A stretch of 64,000 bases of DNA from Meridianimarinicoccus marinus (GTDB taxonomy: Bacteria; Pseudomonadota; Alphaproteobacteria; Rhodobacterales; Rhodobacteraceae), in assembly GCF_040689105.1 (NCBI RefSeq), contig NZ_JBFBVU010000003.1:62001-126000 (forward strand), in the 5' to 3' direction. The notes below the pieces were generated by a model that had not been told where the DNA came from, searched no databases, and saw nothing but the letters and a program-made list of their open reading frames with translations. Below, piece after piece: positions 43,738 to 52,442 of the stretch (within the stretch, counting starts at the first letter, position 1; every line of letters begins with the position of its first letter). The position numbers and the translations under genes were made by a program.

Positions 43738-44783
43738 GCGGTCTTGCCCAGACGTTCACCCACGCCCTCGCGGTTTTGCAGGGCTTTCCACCAGTCTTCG
43801 TTGTCGAGATACCACTGCACGGTGCGCGCCAGCCCTTCCTCGACCGTCACCGAGGGACGCCAGCCCAGTTCGGTGCGGATCCGCGTCGGGTCGATGGCAT
43901 AGCGCGCATCATGGCCGGGACGGTCGGTCACGAAGGTGATCTGATCGGCGTAGGACCCTGCCGCCTTGGGCCGCTTTTCATCAAGGATCGCACAAAGCGT
44001 CTTGACGAGGTCAAGGTTCGAGCGTTCGTTCTCGCCCCCGATGTTGTAGGTGCGGGCGTTTTCGCCCTTTTCCAGCACCGTCAGCAGCGCATCGGCGTGA
44101 TCTTCCACGAACAGCCAGTCGCGCACGTTCGACCCGTCGCCGTAGATCGGCAGCGGTTTGCCGGCCAGCGCGTTCAGGATGACCACCGGGATCAGCTTCT
44201 CGGGGAAATGGAACGGGCCGTAATTGTTGGAACAATTGGTCAGGACGAAGGGCAGGCCATAGGTCTCGCCCCAGGCACGCACCAGATGATCCGACGAGGC
44301 CTTGGATGCCGAATAGGGCGAGCGCGGATCATAGGGCGTGGTTTCCGTGAACTGCACCGAAGGGTCGGCGGGCAACGAGCCATAGACCTCATCGGTGGAG
44401 ATATGGTGGAAGCGGAAACCCTCGGGCTTGCCCTGCGCCAGCCAGTAGTCGCGCGCCGCGTTCAGCATCTGGTAGGTGCCCATGACATTGGTGTCGATGA
44501 AGGCCCCCGGCCCGTCGATGGAGCGATCCACATGGCTTTCGGCAGCCAGATGCATCACCGCATCAGGCTTGTGTGTGGCGAAGATCCGCTTCAGCGCCTC
44601 GGCATCGCGAATGTCGGCGTGTTCGAACGCATACAGCGGGCTGTCAGCCACCATGGCGACATTGTCGAGACAGGCAGCATAGGTCAGCGCATCCAGGTTC
44701 ACCATCGCGTGCCCGCGCGAGACGGCCAGACGCACGACAGCAGACCCGATGAAACCGGCCCCACCGGTGACGAGAATTTTCAT
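43734..44783 (-). CDS. rfbB: dTDP-glucose 4,6-dehydratase
   Basis: Second enzyme of dTDP-rhamnose synthesis (349 aa). It has MKILVTGGAGFIGSAVVRL, HLAAESHVDRSIDGP, HISTDEVYGSLP and the active site YSASKASSDHLVRAW, all diagnostic of RfbB. The start at 44783 was chosen at MKILVTGG, and it follows rfbC by 4 bases. It overlaps rfbD. The operon order rfbC-rfbB-rfbD-rfbA differs from the BDAC order of enterics. Confidence 0.97.
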   Translation of the reverse strand: MKILVTGGAGFIGSAVVRLAVSRGHAMVNLDALTYAACLDNVAMVADSPLYAFEHADIRDAEALKRIFATHKPDAVMHLAAESHVDRSIDGPGAFIDTNVMGTYQMLNAARDYWLAQGKPEGFRFHHISTDEVYGSLPADPSVQFTETTPYDPRSPYSASKASSDHLVRAWGETYGLPFVLTNCSNNYGPFHFPEKLIPVVILNALAGKPLPIYGDGSNVRDWLFVEDHADALLTVLEKGENARTYNIGGENERSNLDLVKTLCAILDEKRPKAAGSYADQITFVTDRPGHDARYAIDPTRIRTELGWRPSVTVEEGLARTVQWYLDNEDWWKALQNREGVGERLGKTA

Positions 44784-44787
44784 AGCA

Positions 44788-45351
44788 TCAGCCCTCATAC
44801 ACAAACGGACTGTCGAAGTCCTTCATCAGCGGCGCGGCGGCATCCTTGGCGGACAGGGTCGCTTTGTCGGTGTCGATGCCCCAATCGATGGCCAGATCCG
44901 GATCGTCGAATCGCACGGCACCATCACAATCCGGCGCGTAGAAGTCGGAACATTTGTACAAAAGCTCCGAGTTCGGCTCCAGCGTGGCGAAACCGTGCAG
45001 GAAGCCCTTGGGGATGAACAACTGGTTGCCGGCTTCGGCGGAAAGCTCCACCGCGATCCATTGCCCGAAGGTGGGCGAGCCCTTGCGGATATCGACCGCC
45101 ACGTCCAGCACCCGGCCCGCGCCGACGCGCACCAGTTTGTCCTGCGCGGCGGGTGGCGCCTGGAAATGCAGCCCGCGCACAACCCCCACATCGCGGGACA
45201 GCGAGTGGTTGTCCTGGACGAATTCCACCGCGATTCCCGCCTTGAAATAGGCCGTCTTGTTATAGACTTCCGAGAAAAACCCCCGGTCGTCTCCGAAACG
45301 CCGGGGCGTCACGACCAGCACGCCTGGCAATTTGGTCTCTTCGACGTTCAC
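44788..45351 (-). CDS. rfbC: dTDP-4-dehydrorhamnose 3,5-epimerase
   Basis: Cupin-fold epimerase (187 aa), third step of dTDP-rhamnose synthesis. The motifs RFGDDRGFFSEVYNK, VQDNHSLSRDVGVVRGLHFQ (catalytic His region), RVLDVAVDIRKGSPTFGQW and FIPKGFLHGFATLE are diagnostic. The start is a GTG at 45351 with GGAG upstream. It is the first gene of the polysaccharide locus on the minus strand. The 265-bp divergent gap up to the next gene holds promoters but no recognised site. Confidence 0.96.
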   Translation of the reverse strand: MNVEETKLPGVLVVTPRRFGDDRGFFSEVYNKTAYFKAGIAVEFVQDNHSLSRDVGVVRGLHFQAPPAAQDKLVRVGAGRVLDVAVDIRKGSPTFGQWIAVELSAEAGNQLFIPKGFLHGFATLEPNSELLYKCSDFYAPDCDGAVRFDDPDLAIDWGIDTDKATLSAKDAAAPLMKDFDSPFVYEG

Positions 45352-45616
45352 CGCTCACTCCATACACCATACCGTTCAGCGCCTTTTAACCCGGCAAGGC
45401 GGGGGCGTCACACAGGAAATTGGCCGCACACCCCCGGGCAAGGCCGGTTGGGTGTGCCGTTGCGCCGCGCAGCGTCCGCAATCCGGCGCGGAATGCGGCA
45501 ACAAGGTGACAATGCGCGCCCATGTGCCTCGCTTTTTCTGCACCGCGAAGAATCCCCTTTACGCTTTGCACACGTGTAGTAATCTACAGCCAAGTCATCA
45601 AAGATTGGAGTTGACC

Positions 45617-45799
45617 ATGAAAAAGATTGCACTGGCCATCACGGCCGCCCTGCTCGTTTCGACCTCGGCCCAGGCTCAGGACTTCGGTGGTCAGATCACC
45701 CCTGAAGTGGGTGCGGGCATTGCTGCAGGCATGATCGTGCTGGGCGCCGTTGTCGTGAACAACGGTTCGAACAACAGCAGCACTACCACGAACAACTAA
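45617..45799 (+). CDS. Tiny secreted Ser/Thr/Asn-tailed protein (YjbE/GfcA-like by layout)
   Basis: A 60-aa protein with a clean Sec signal (MKKIALAITAALLVSTSAQAQ). A short Gly/Ala/Val hydrophobic stretch follows (GAGIAAGMIVLGAVVV), then the tail NNGSNNSSTTTNN. There is a TTGGAG ribosome site upstream and a strong terminator downstream, so it is a real monocistronic gene. The layout resembles enteric YjbE/GfcA, a small exopolysaccharide-associated protein with a Thr-rich tail, and it is beside a YjbFH-containing polysaccharide locus. Sequence similarity beyond layout cannot be shown here. Confidence 0.72.
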   Translation: MKKIALAITAALLVSTSAQAQDFGGQITPEVGAGIAAGMIVLGAVVVNNGSNNSSTTTNN

Positions 45800-45822
45800 G
45801 GCATTCGCCTTAACGACCAAAA

Positions 45823-45861
45823 AAAGGGCCCTGCGGCGCAACATGTGCCGCAGGGCCCTTT
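45823..45861. terminator. Rho-independent terminator, likely bidirectional
   Basis: GGGCCCTGCGGC (45826-45837) pairs perfectly with GCCGCAGGGCCC (45847-45858), and GCA/TGT can lengthen the stem to a 3-base ACA loop. An A-run precedes and TTTG follows, so it may work in both directions. It ends the tiny secreted-protein gene and insulates the mrp operon. Confidence 0.88.
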
Positions 45862-45951
45862 GTCATTTTGAAAAGGCTCTATATATTCGGGTCAGTATCT
45901 ACCCCGCGTATGCCCTTTTGACGACACGCCCGACCCCGACAGGAGCCGACC

Positions 45952-48228
45952 GTGGCTGACCATGCACCCCATCCCAGCCAAGGTTGGACCGCTGCCGGAT
46001 ATGTTCCGCCGGTCATCGCCGCCGCGCTGTTCGTGATCTTTCTGCAAGCCCTGCCCACCATCGCCGGTGGCGGCACGTTGCGATACGGCTTCAGCTGGGT
46101 CCCCTCGCTCAGCGTCGACCTGAGTTTCTTCATCGACGGGCTGAGCCTGACCTTCGCGCTTCTGATCTCCGGCATCGGCGTCATGGTAATGCTGTTCTCG
46201 GGCAGCTACCTGAAGGGGCATCCCCAGCACGGGCGGTTCTCGCTGTATCTGGTCAGCTTCATGCTGGCGATGCTGGGTCTTGTTTTAAGCGACAACATGC
46301 TGGGATTGTTCGTGTTCTGGGAGTTGACCACGATCACCTCCTACCTGTTGATCGGCTTTTCGCACGCTTCGGAGAACTCGCGGCGCGCTGCCTTGCAGGC
46401 CTTGTTCGTCACCGGGTTCGGCGGGCTGGCAATGCTGGCGGGATTCCTGATCATCGCCGGGATCACCGGCACGATGGAGCTGTCGGAACTGCGCGGCATG
46501 GGCGACATCCTGCGCGAAAACTCGATGTATGGCGGCATTCTGGTGCTGATCCTGCTGGGCGCTTTCACCAAGTCGGCGCAGGTGCCGTTTCACTTCTGGC
46601 TGCCCAATGCCATGGCGGCGCCGACGCCGGTCAGCGCCTATCTGCACTCGGCCACCATGGTCAAAGGCGGCGTCTATCTTCTGGCGCGGATGCATCCCAC
46701 CCTGTCGGGCACCGATGCCTGGCTTTGGTCGCTGACGATCTTCGGGGCCGTGACCGCCGTCTTCGCCTCGATCATGGCGATCAAGCAGACCGACCTGAAG
46801 CAGACGCTGGCCTATACGACGCTGATGGCGCTTGGCACGCTGGTGTTGTTCCTGGCCTCGCCCAATCCTTACGCGATCACCGCCGTGGCCACTTTCCTGG
46901 TGGTGCATTCGCTGTACAAGGCGGCGCTGTTTCTGGTGATCGGCTGTGTCGATCACGCCACCGGCACCCGCGATGCGCGGCGGCTGGGCGGGCTGATGCG
47001 GCAGATGCCGGTAACGACCGTGGCCGCCGGTCTGGCGGCGCTGTCCATGGCCGGGGTGCCGCCGTTCATAGGCTTCATCGGCAAGGAATTGCTCTACAAG
47101 GGCGGGCTGGAAAGCCCTAACGCCGGCCCGATCCTGATTGCGGCCACATTGGCCGCCTCGGCGCTGATGTTCGCTGCCGCCGGCATCGTGGCCCTGCGTC
47201 CGTTCTGGGGATCCGCCGACAGGATGCCCGATCCGGGCCGCCCGATCACCGAAGCGCCCTGGCCGATGCTGGTCGGCCCGGTGCTGCTGAGCGTGCTGGG
47301 CCTGCTGTTCGGCCTTGCCCCGCACATGCTTGAGGTCAATGTCACCACACCATTGGTGGCCGCCCTGTTGGGCGATCCGGCCAAGGCCAAGCACCTGCAC
47401 CTCTGGGCGGGGGTCAACGCCGCGCTGATTCTCAGCCTGATCACCTTTGCCCTCGGTATCCTGCTGTACCTGCTCCACACCCGCCTGCGCGACGCGCTGG
47501 AAGCCGCCGGCGACCGGCTGTTCACCTTCGACGGGCTTTGGGACGGGTTCCTGGCACGGCTGGGCCGGTTTGCCCGCTGGCAGGGCGGGCTGATCCAGTC
47601 CGGCATCCTGAACCGCTATCTGACAACCGTCTTCATCGTCATCGCATTGGGACTGGCCAGCGCCATGATCCATGCGCGCATGGGCCCCGGCCCGATCGCC
47701 GTCCCGAAACCCGAGTTCAAGCATCTGGTGGTCTTCGCGCTGACCTTCGCGGGCACCGCCCTGACCATCATCACCACCTCGCGCATCGCCGCCATCGCCG
47801 GTCTGGGCGTGGTCGGCATCGGGGTCGCGCTGATCTTCATCGTGTTCTCGGCGCCGGATGTGGCGATCACCCAGCTTCTGGTCGAGATGCTGGTGGTGGT
47901 GCTATTCTCGGTGGCCGCCCTGCGCCTGCCGGTCCTGCCCCGCCGCAGCGCCCCCCGCGAACGCGTCTTCCACGGGATCATCGCGGCCACGGTCGGCACG
48001 CTTGTGACCCTGACCCTGCTGGGCGTGGTCTCGGAGCCCATCGACCGCCGTCTGTCGGATTTCTTCGAAATCGCCAGCTACCCCGACGCCTATGGCCGCA
48101 ACATCGTCAACGTGATCCTGGTGGACTTCCGCGCCTTTGATACCTTTGGCGAGGTCTCGGTGGTCGCCGTCGCGGCTCTGGCGGCACTGGCTCTGCTGCG
48201 CCAGCGCGGCAAGGGGGGACGCTCATGA
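45952..48228 (+). CDS. mrpA: Mrp/Mnh monovalent cation/H+ antiporter subunit A
   Basis: Largest subunit (758 aa, about 20 membrane helices) of the multisubunit Na+(K+)/H+ antiporter related to complex I. The N-terminal part has the antiporter-type domain with GLFVFWELTTITSYLLIGFSHASE, KSAQVPFHFWLPNAMAAPTPVSAYLHSATMVKGGVYLLARMHP and LKQTLAYTTLMALGTLV. The C-terminal part adds the MrpA-specific helices (TSRIAAIAGLGVVGIGVALIFIVFSAPDVAITQLLVEMLVVVLF). A GTG start has AGGAG upstream. An AT-rich CTATATATTC patch about 60 bp upstream may be part of the promoter. It overlaps mrpB. Confidence 0.96.
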   Translation: MADHAPHPSQGWTAAGYVPPVIAAALFVIFLQALPTIAGGGTLRYGFSWVPSLSVDLSFFIDGLSLTFALLISGIGVMVMLFSGSYLKGHPQHGRFSLYLVSFMLAMLGLVLSDNMLGLFVFWELTTITSYLLIGFSHASENSRRAALQALFVTGFGGLAMLAGFLIIAGITGTMELSELRGMGDILRENSMYGGILVLILLGAFTKSAQVPFHFWLPNAMAAPTPVSAYLHSATMVKGGVYLLARMHPTLSGTDAWLWSLTIFGAVTAVFASIMAIKQTDLKQTLAYTTLMALGTLVLFLASPNPYAITAVATFLVVHSLYKAALFLVIGCVDHATGTRDARRLGGLMRQMPVTTVAAGLAALSMAGVPPFIGFIGKELLYKGGLESPNAGPILIAATLAASALMFAAAGIVALRPFWGSADRMPDPGRPITEAPWPMLVGPVLLSVLGLLFGLAPHMLEVNVTTPLVAALLGDPAKAKHLHLWAGVNAALILSLITFALGILLYLLHTRLRDALEAAGDRLFTFDGLWDGFLARLGRFARWQGGLIQSGILNRYLTTVFIVIALGLASAMIHARMGPGPIAVPKPEFKHLVVFALTFAGTALTIITTSRIAAIAGLGVVGIGVALIFIVFSAPDVAITQLLVEMLVVVLFSVAALRLPVLPRRSAPRERVFHGIIAATVGTLVTLTLLGVVSEPIDRRLSDFFEIASYPDAYGRNIVNVILVDFRAFDTFGEVSVVAVAALAALALLRQRGKGGRS

Positions 48229-48644
48229 AATCCATCATCCTGACCACGGCCACGCGAATCATCGTGGCGCTGCTGCTGGTGTTTTCGGTCTACATGCTGC
48301 TGCGCGGCCATAACGAGCCCGGTGGCGGATTCATCGGCGGGCTGATCGGTGCCTCGGGCTTCGTGCTCTACGCCATCGCCAACGGAACCTCCGAGGCCCG
48401 GCGGGCGTTGCGCGCCGCCCCCGAGCAGATCGCCGCCGTCGGTCTGGGCGTCGCCGCCCTCTCGGGTCTGGTACCGGGGCTGTTCGGCAATGCCGCCTTC
48501 GCCGGGAAATGGCTGTTCCTTGGCGCCACGCCCGACAGCAAGGGCTTCCCGATCTCGAACATCATCGCCTTCGACATCGGCGTCTATCTGGTGGTGCTGG
48601 GCGCGATCCTGACCCTGGTCTTTGCCCTGGAAGAGGAGATCTGA
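48225..48644 (+). CDS. mrpB: Mrp antiporter subunit B
   Basis: A 139-aa membrane subunit. The family pattern is SIILTTATRIIVALLLVFSVYMLLRGHNEPGGGFIGGLIGASGFVLYAIANG, with the GHNxPGGGFIGG motif that typifies MnhB. About four helices. The start overlaps mrpA by 4 bases (ATGA) and mrpC follows at once. Separate mrpA and mrpB genes make this the seven-gene type. Confidence 0.96.
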   Translation: MKSIILTTATRIIVALLLVFSVYMLLRGHNEPGGGFIGGLIGASGFVLYAIANGTSEARRALRAAPEQIAAVGLGVAALSGLVPGLFGNAAFAGKWLFLGATPDSKGFPISNIIAFDIGVYLVVLGAILTLVFALEEEI

Positions 48645-48645
48645 C

Positions 48646-49014
48646 GTGGAAACGCTCCTGTCCCTGACCGTTGGAATGCTGGTCGCCGCCGCCATCTACC
48701 TGATGCTGCAACGCGACCTGCTGCGGTTCCTGTTCGGGCTGACCCTGATTTCGAACGCCGCCAACCTGCTGATCTTCACCTCGGGCCAATTGACCAGCGG
48801 CCGCCCGCCACTGGTGCCCGAGGGCGCAAAGGCCCCGCTTCCGGGGGTTGCCAACGCGCTGCCGCAGGCGCTGGTGCTGACGGCGGTGGTGATCGGCTTT
48901 GGCCTGTTCGCCTTTTCGCTGGTGCTGACGCTGCGGGCCTATACCGATCTTGGCACCCTGAAAACCGATGACATGCGCGTAGCCGAACCGCGCGAAGAAG
49001 AGCAGGACGCATGA
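48646..49014 (+). CDS. mrpC: Mrp antiporter subunit C
   Basis: A 122-aa NuoK-like membrane subunit with three helices: LLSLTVGMLVAAAIYLMLQRDLLRFLFGLTLISNAANLLIF and PQALVLTAVVIGFGLFAFSLVLTLR, with the conserved acidic-to-DPLPQALVLTAIVIG-like patch. A GTG at 48646 was chosen with GAGGAG upstream; translation from the earlier in-frame codons would overlap mrpB without family support. Overlaps mrpD. Confidence 0.95.
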   Translation: METLLSLTVGMLVAAAIYLMLQRDLLRFLFGLTLISNAANLLIFTSGQLTSGRPPLVPEGAKAPLPGVANALPQALVLTAVVIGFGLFAFSLVLTLRAYTDLGTLKTDDMRVAEPREEEQDA

Positions 49015-50510
49015 TCTGGATCCTCGTCTTTCCGCTGATGATCCCCTTCGTGACGGCGGTTCTCAGCTTCCTGTATCGTGATCGCGAGCTGGGCCGCTGG
49101 ATCGCCGTGAGCGGATCCGCCCTGGCCGTCCTTGCGGCGCTGGCGCTGATGAAACAGGTGCTCAGCGTCGACGTGGTCGCCGGGCAGATGGGCGAATGGG
49201 CCGCGCCCTTCGGCATCACGCTGGTGGCCGACCGGCTGTCGGCGATCATGGTGTTGCTGACCGCCATTTCGGGGCTGGCGGTCACCCTTTACGCCACCGC
49301 CGAGATCGACCAGACGCTTGAAAATCTGGGCTTCCACGCCATCCTTCAGATTCTGCTGGGCGGCGTGACCGGTGCCTTCCTGACCGGCGACCTGTTCAAC
49401 CTGTATGTCTGGTTCGAGGTCATGCTGATCTCCTCCTTCGGGCTGCTGATACTGGGTGGAGAACGGCGGCAGATCGACGGGGCAGTGAAATACGTGACCC
49501 TGAACCTCGTTTCGACGGTGCTGTTCCTGTCTGGCATCGGCCTGCTCTACGGCGTCACCGGCACCCTGAACATGGCCGACCTGCGCGGCGCGGTGGCGGC
49601 CAGCGACCGGCAGGGCGTTCTGACGGTCATCTCGGTGTTCTTCCTGATCGCCTTTTGCATGAAGGCAGCGGCCTTCCCGCTGTTTTCCTGGCTGCCGGCC
49701 TCCTATCACACGCCGACCTTCGCGGTCTCGGCCATCTTCGCCGGGCTGCTGACCAAGGTCGGCGTCTATTCACTGCTGCGGCTGTTCACGCTGATCTTCG
49801 ATAACGAGGACAGCTTCGCCCAAGACATCCTGATCTGGGTGGCGGTGCTGACCATGGTCACCGGGGTGCTGGGTGCGCTTGCCCAGACCGAGGTGCGGCG
49901 CATCCTGTCTTATCAGATCATCAGTTCTATTGGCTTTTTGCTGCTGGGTCTGGCCATCGGCACGCCGCTGGCGCTGGCCGGTGCCATCTTTTACCTGATG
50001 CACAACATCATCGTGAAAGTGCTGCTGTTCCTCGTCGCCGGCGTGATGGAGCGTCTTTCGGGCGGCTCTGACCTGCGCTTCACCGGCGGGCTGTACAAAT
50101 CGGCGCCGCTGCTGGCCGTGCTGTTCCTGATCCCGGCGTTTTCGCTGGCCGGCTTTCCGCCGCTGTCGGGCTTCTGGGCCAAGGTTCTTCTGGTCAAGGC
50201 GACGCTGGATGTGCAGGCTTGGGTGGTTGCAGGCGTGGCGCTGGCGGTCGGGTTGCTGACGATCTATTCGATGACCACCATCTGGGCCGAGGCCTTCTGG
50301 AAGGCGCACCCGGATGGGCGCGAGCCGGTGGTGGATGACCTGGGTCCGGACAAGGTCGGGATGCTGACACCGATCGTGGCGCTGTGCGGGCTCAGCCTGA
50401 TCCTGGGCTTCTTCCCGCAGCCCTTCATCACGCTGGCCGAGGCTGCCGCCGCGCAACTGCTGGATCCGTCCGCCTATCTGGCGGCCGTCCTGGGGGAGAC
50501 CGCGCCATGA
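49011..50510 (+). CDS. mrpD: Mrp antiporter subunit D
   Basis: A 499-aa proton-translocating-type subunit related to NuoM/NuoN, with about 14 helices. Signatures are LYVWFEVMLISSFGLLILGGERRQIDGAVKYVTLNL, AAAFPLFSWLPASYHTPTFAVSAIFAGLLTKVGVYSLLRLF and VRRILSYQIISSIGFLLLGLAIG, carrying the conserved Glu and Lys residues used for ion coupling. It overlaps mrpC and mrpE by 4 bases each. Confidence 0.96.
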   Translation: MIWILVFPLMIPFVTAVLSFLYRDRELGRWIAVSGSALAVLAALALMKQVLSVDVVAGQMGEWAAPFGITLVADRLSAIMVLLTAISGLAVTLYATAEIDQTLENLGFHAILQILLGGVTGAFLTGDLFNLYVWFEVMLISSFGLLILGGERRQIDGAVKYVTLNLVSTVLFLSGIGLLYGVTGTLNMADLRGAVAASDRQGVLTVISVFFLIAFCMKAAAFPLFSWLPASYHTPTFAVSAIFAGLLTKVGVYSLLRLFTLIFDNEDSFAQDILIWVAVLTMVTGVLGALAQTEVRRILSYQIISSIGFLLLGLAIGTPLALAGAIFYLMHNIIVKVLLFLVAGVMERLSGGSDLRFTGGLYKSAPLLAVLFLIPAFSLAGFPPLSGFWAKVLLVKATLDVQAWVVAGVALAVGLLTIYSMTTIWAEAFWKAHPDGREPVVDDLGPDKVGMLTPIVALCGLSLILGFFPQPFITLAEAAAAQLLDPSAYLAAVLGETAP

Positions 50511-50986
50511 ACCTGTTCGCGATCAATGTGCTGCTGGCCTTTGTCTGGTGCGCCCTGTCGGCGGCCTTCACCTTCAATGCGCTGATCACCGGCTATCTGA
50601 TCGGTTTCGCGGCCCTGTGGATCACCCAGCCGCTGTACAATGCGCCCAAGCAGTATTTCGTGCGGATGATCCGGATCGTGCAGCTGGCGCTGTTTTTCGT
50701 CTATGACCTGCTGGTGTCCAGCATCCGCGTGGCCTGGGATGTGCTGACCCCGCAGGATCTGTCGAACCCCAAGATCATCGAGATGCCGCTGGACGTGAAA
50801 TCCGATCTTGAGATCCTGCTGGTGACCAACCTGATCTCGCTGACACCGGGCACGCTCAGCCTGGATGTCTCGCCCGATCGCAAGACGCTTTATGTCCATG
50901 CCATGTTCGGCGACGATCCCGAGCAGGTGATCGCCGACCTGAAATCGGGCATGGAACACATGGTACGGAGGGTATTCGAGGAATGA
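50507..50986 (+). CDS. mrpE: Mrp antiporter subunit E
   Basis: A 159-aa membrane subunit with N-terminal helices (NLFAINVLLAFVWCALSAAFTFNALITGYLIGFAALW and IVQLALFFVYDLLVSSIRVAWDVLTP) and a cytoplasmic domain with ILLVTNLISLTPGTLSLDVSPDRKTLYVHAMF, which is the MnhE signature. The start overlaps the mrpD stop (ATGA) and the end overlaps mrpF. Confidence 0.96.
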   Translation: MNLFAINVLLAFVWCALSAAFTFNALITGYLIGFAALWITQPLYNAPKQYFVRMIRIVQLALFFVYDLLVSSIRVAWDVLTPQDLSNPKIIEMPLDVKSDLEILLVTNLISLTPGTLSLDVSPDRKTLYVHAMFGDDPEQVIADLKSGMEHMVRRVFEE

Positions 50987-51363
50987 CCCCGGAAAACTTC
51001 TTCTACTGGTGCACCGAGGCCGGGTTCACGCTGGTGATGGTCTCGCTGGTGCTGGGCTTCATCCGGCTGTTCAAGGGGCCATCGTTTTCGGATCGGGTGG
51101 TGGCGCTCGACATGATGACGGTGTCGATCGTGGCCTTCTGCGCGCTTTTCGCGATCCGGTCCGAGGCGTCGGCGTTTCTGGACGTGGCGCTGGTGCTGGC
51201 GCTGATCGGCTTCCTGGCCACTGTGGCGCTGGCGCGCTTTGCCGAACGGTCGATGCTGCGGCAATCGTCGCAGCCGGTGCCGCCGCCCGCTGAGCAGATC
51301 GAGGCCGAAGCCGTCAAACCCCAGCACACGGAAAAAGACCCCGCCCCGAGGAACCTGTCATGA
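50983..51363 (+). CDS. mrpF: Mrp antiporter subunit F
   Basis: A 126-aa subunit with three helices. It has FTLVMVSLVLGFIRLFKGPSFSDRVVALDMMTVSIVAFCALFAI and FLDVALVLALIGFLATVALARFAER, the usual MnhF pattern with the GPxxxDRVVALD motif. The C-terminal 30 residues are a charged Pro/Glu tail beyond the normal MrpF end. Overlaps mrpE and mrpG. Confidence 0.95.
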   Translation: MTPENFFYWCTEAGFTLVMVSLVLGFIRLFKGPSFSDRVVALDMMTVSIVAFCALFAIRSEASAFLDVALVLALIGFLATVALARFAERSMLRQSSQPVPPPAEQIEAEAVKPQHTEKDPAPRNLS

Positions 51364-51683
51364 TCGAGATCATCGCCGGCATCCTCGTTCTGGCCGGAGG
51401 CGCCTTCGCCTTCATCGCGGGGCTTGGGGTGCTGAAACTGCCCGATGTGCTGAACCGGATGCACGCCTCGACCAAGGCGGGCACGCTGGGCAGCGCCCTG
51501 ACCCTGGCGGCGGCGGCGCTGCATTTCGAAAATGCCAGCGTCACCACCAAGGCCGTGGCCACCATCCTGTTCCTGCTGCTGACCGCCCCCATCGCCGCGC
51601 ATATGATCGGCCGCGCCACGGTCGAGATCCGCCGCGTCAAGGCGGCCCGTGCCGCGGCTCAGGCCAAACGCGCCTCGTCGTAG
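51360..51683 (+). CDS. mrpG: Mrp antiporter subunit G
   Basis: A 107-aa subunit completing mrpABCDEFG. The pattern AGGAFAFIAGLGVLKLPDVLNRMHASTKAGTLGSALTLAAAALHF is characteristic of MnhG, with the LPDxxxRMHAxTKAGTLG motif, followed by TILFLLLTAPIAAHMIGRA. Its 3' end overlaps that of the converging GST-like gene by 25 bp. Confidence 0.95.
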   Translation: MIEIIAGILVLAGGAFAFIAGLGVLKLPDVLNRMHASTKAGTLGSALTLAAAALHFENASVTTKAVATILFLLLTAPIAAHMIGRATVEIRRVKAARAAAQAKRASS

Positions 51684-52432
51684 ATCCGCTGGATGAACCG
51701 GCCCGCGGGCCGGTCGCGCAGCGGTTCCATCACCGCGCGCATCTCGGGGGGCAGCGCCGCCATCTGGGGCAGGTGGCCCCCGTATCCGCGCGCCACGATC
51801 ATCGGCGCGCCCGAGGTGGCGAAGGCCAGATCGGCCAGCGTCAGGCGGTCGCCGCACAGGTACTTGCGCCCATCCGCCAGCCGTGCGTCGATTTCGTCCC
51901 AGGCGGCCTTGATGCGGGTCAGGGCCTTTTCGGCATCTTCCGGACTCAAGCCCAGCCCCTTGAACATCAGGGACTTGATGACGCCGTAGCCGCCCATCGA
52001 CATGAAGGCCGTTTCATACCACGGCACGCCGGTGGTCAGGCTGGGCCAGACCAGTTTCTTGTGTTGCAGGAAGTGGAAATAGGCCCAATGCACCGTGCCC
52101 TCGCCCATGTCGTAGCGCATGCGGTGTTGCAGATCCATGACCTCGGCGTGCAGTTTGGGCTCGGCCTGTGGATCGGGCACCAGACGTTTGCCTGAGGGCG
52201 CCTTGTCATCGAAGGCCGCCACCAGTTTTTCAATGGTGGGTGTCCGGGTCTCGCCGTCGATCAGCAGCGGGTAGTCGTCCTTGCCGAACCCCCAGTACTT
52301 GAGCGCCAGGATGTGGAACACCGGGGCGTGGGGCCGCTCGGTATAGGCCACCCCCCAGTGCTGCATCAGCCAGCGCCCCAGATCCACGTCGACGCTGGGC
52401 AGAAGGGTGACCATGAACGGCGGCTTGGTCAT
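51659..52432 (-). CDS. Glutathione S-transferase-like protein in the DyP/P450 operon
   Basis: A 257-aa soluble protein. The C-terminal helical half, with ALTRIKAAWDEIDARLADGRKYLCGDRLTLADLAFATSGAPMI, is clearly a GST-C domain with its N-capping-box Asp. The N-terminal part (VTLLPSVDVDLGRWLMQHWGVAYTERPHAPVFHILALK) is a degenerate thioredoxin-like region; a typical glutathione-binding Ser/Tyr/Cys is not obvious, but S13 is possible. It is the last gene of the five-gene operon, 10 bp after the P450 gene. Roles could be conjugation, isomerisation or binding of an oxidised product. Confidence 0.82.
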   Translation of the reverse strand: MTKPPFMVTLLPSVDVDLGRWLMQHWGVAYTERPHAPVFHILALKYWGFGKDDYPLLIDGETRTPTIEKLVAAFDDKAPSGKRLVPDPQAEPKLHAEVMDLQHRMRYDMGEGTVHWAYFHFLQHKKLVWPSLTTGVPWYETAFMSMGGYGVIKSLMFKGLGLSPEDAEKALTRIKAAWDEIDARLADGRKYLCGDRLTLADLAFATSGAPMIVARGYGGHLPQMAALPPEMRAVMEPLRDRPAGRFIQRIYDEARLA

Positions 52433-52442
52433 TGAAGAGCCC

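Noticed and set aside
46285..47724. A 479-codon minus-strand open frame opposite mrpA
   Set aside because: Gln/His/Arg-rich shadow of a gene with clear membrane-protein motifs.
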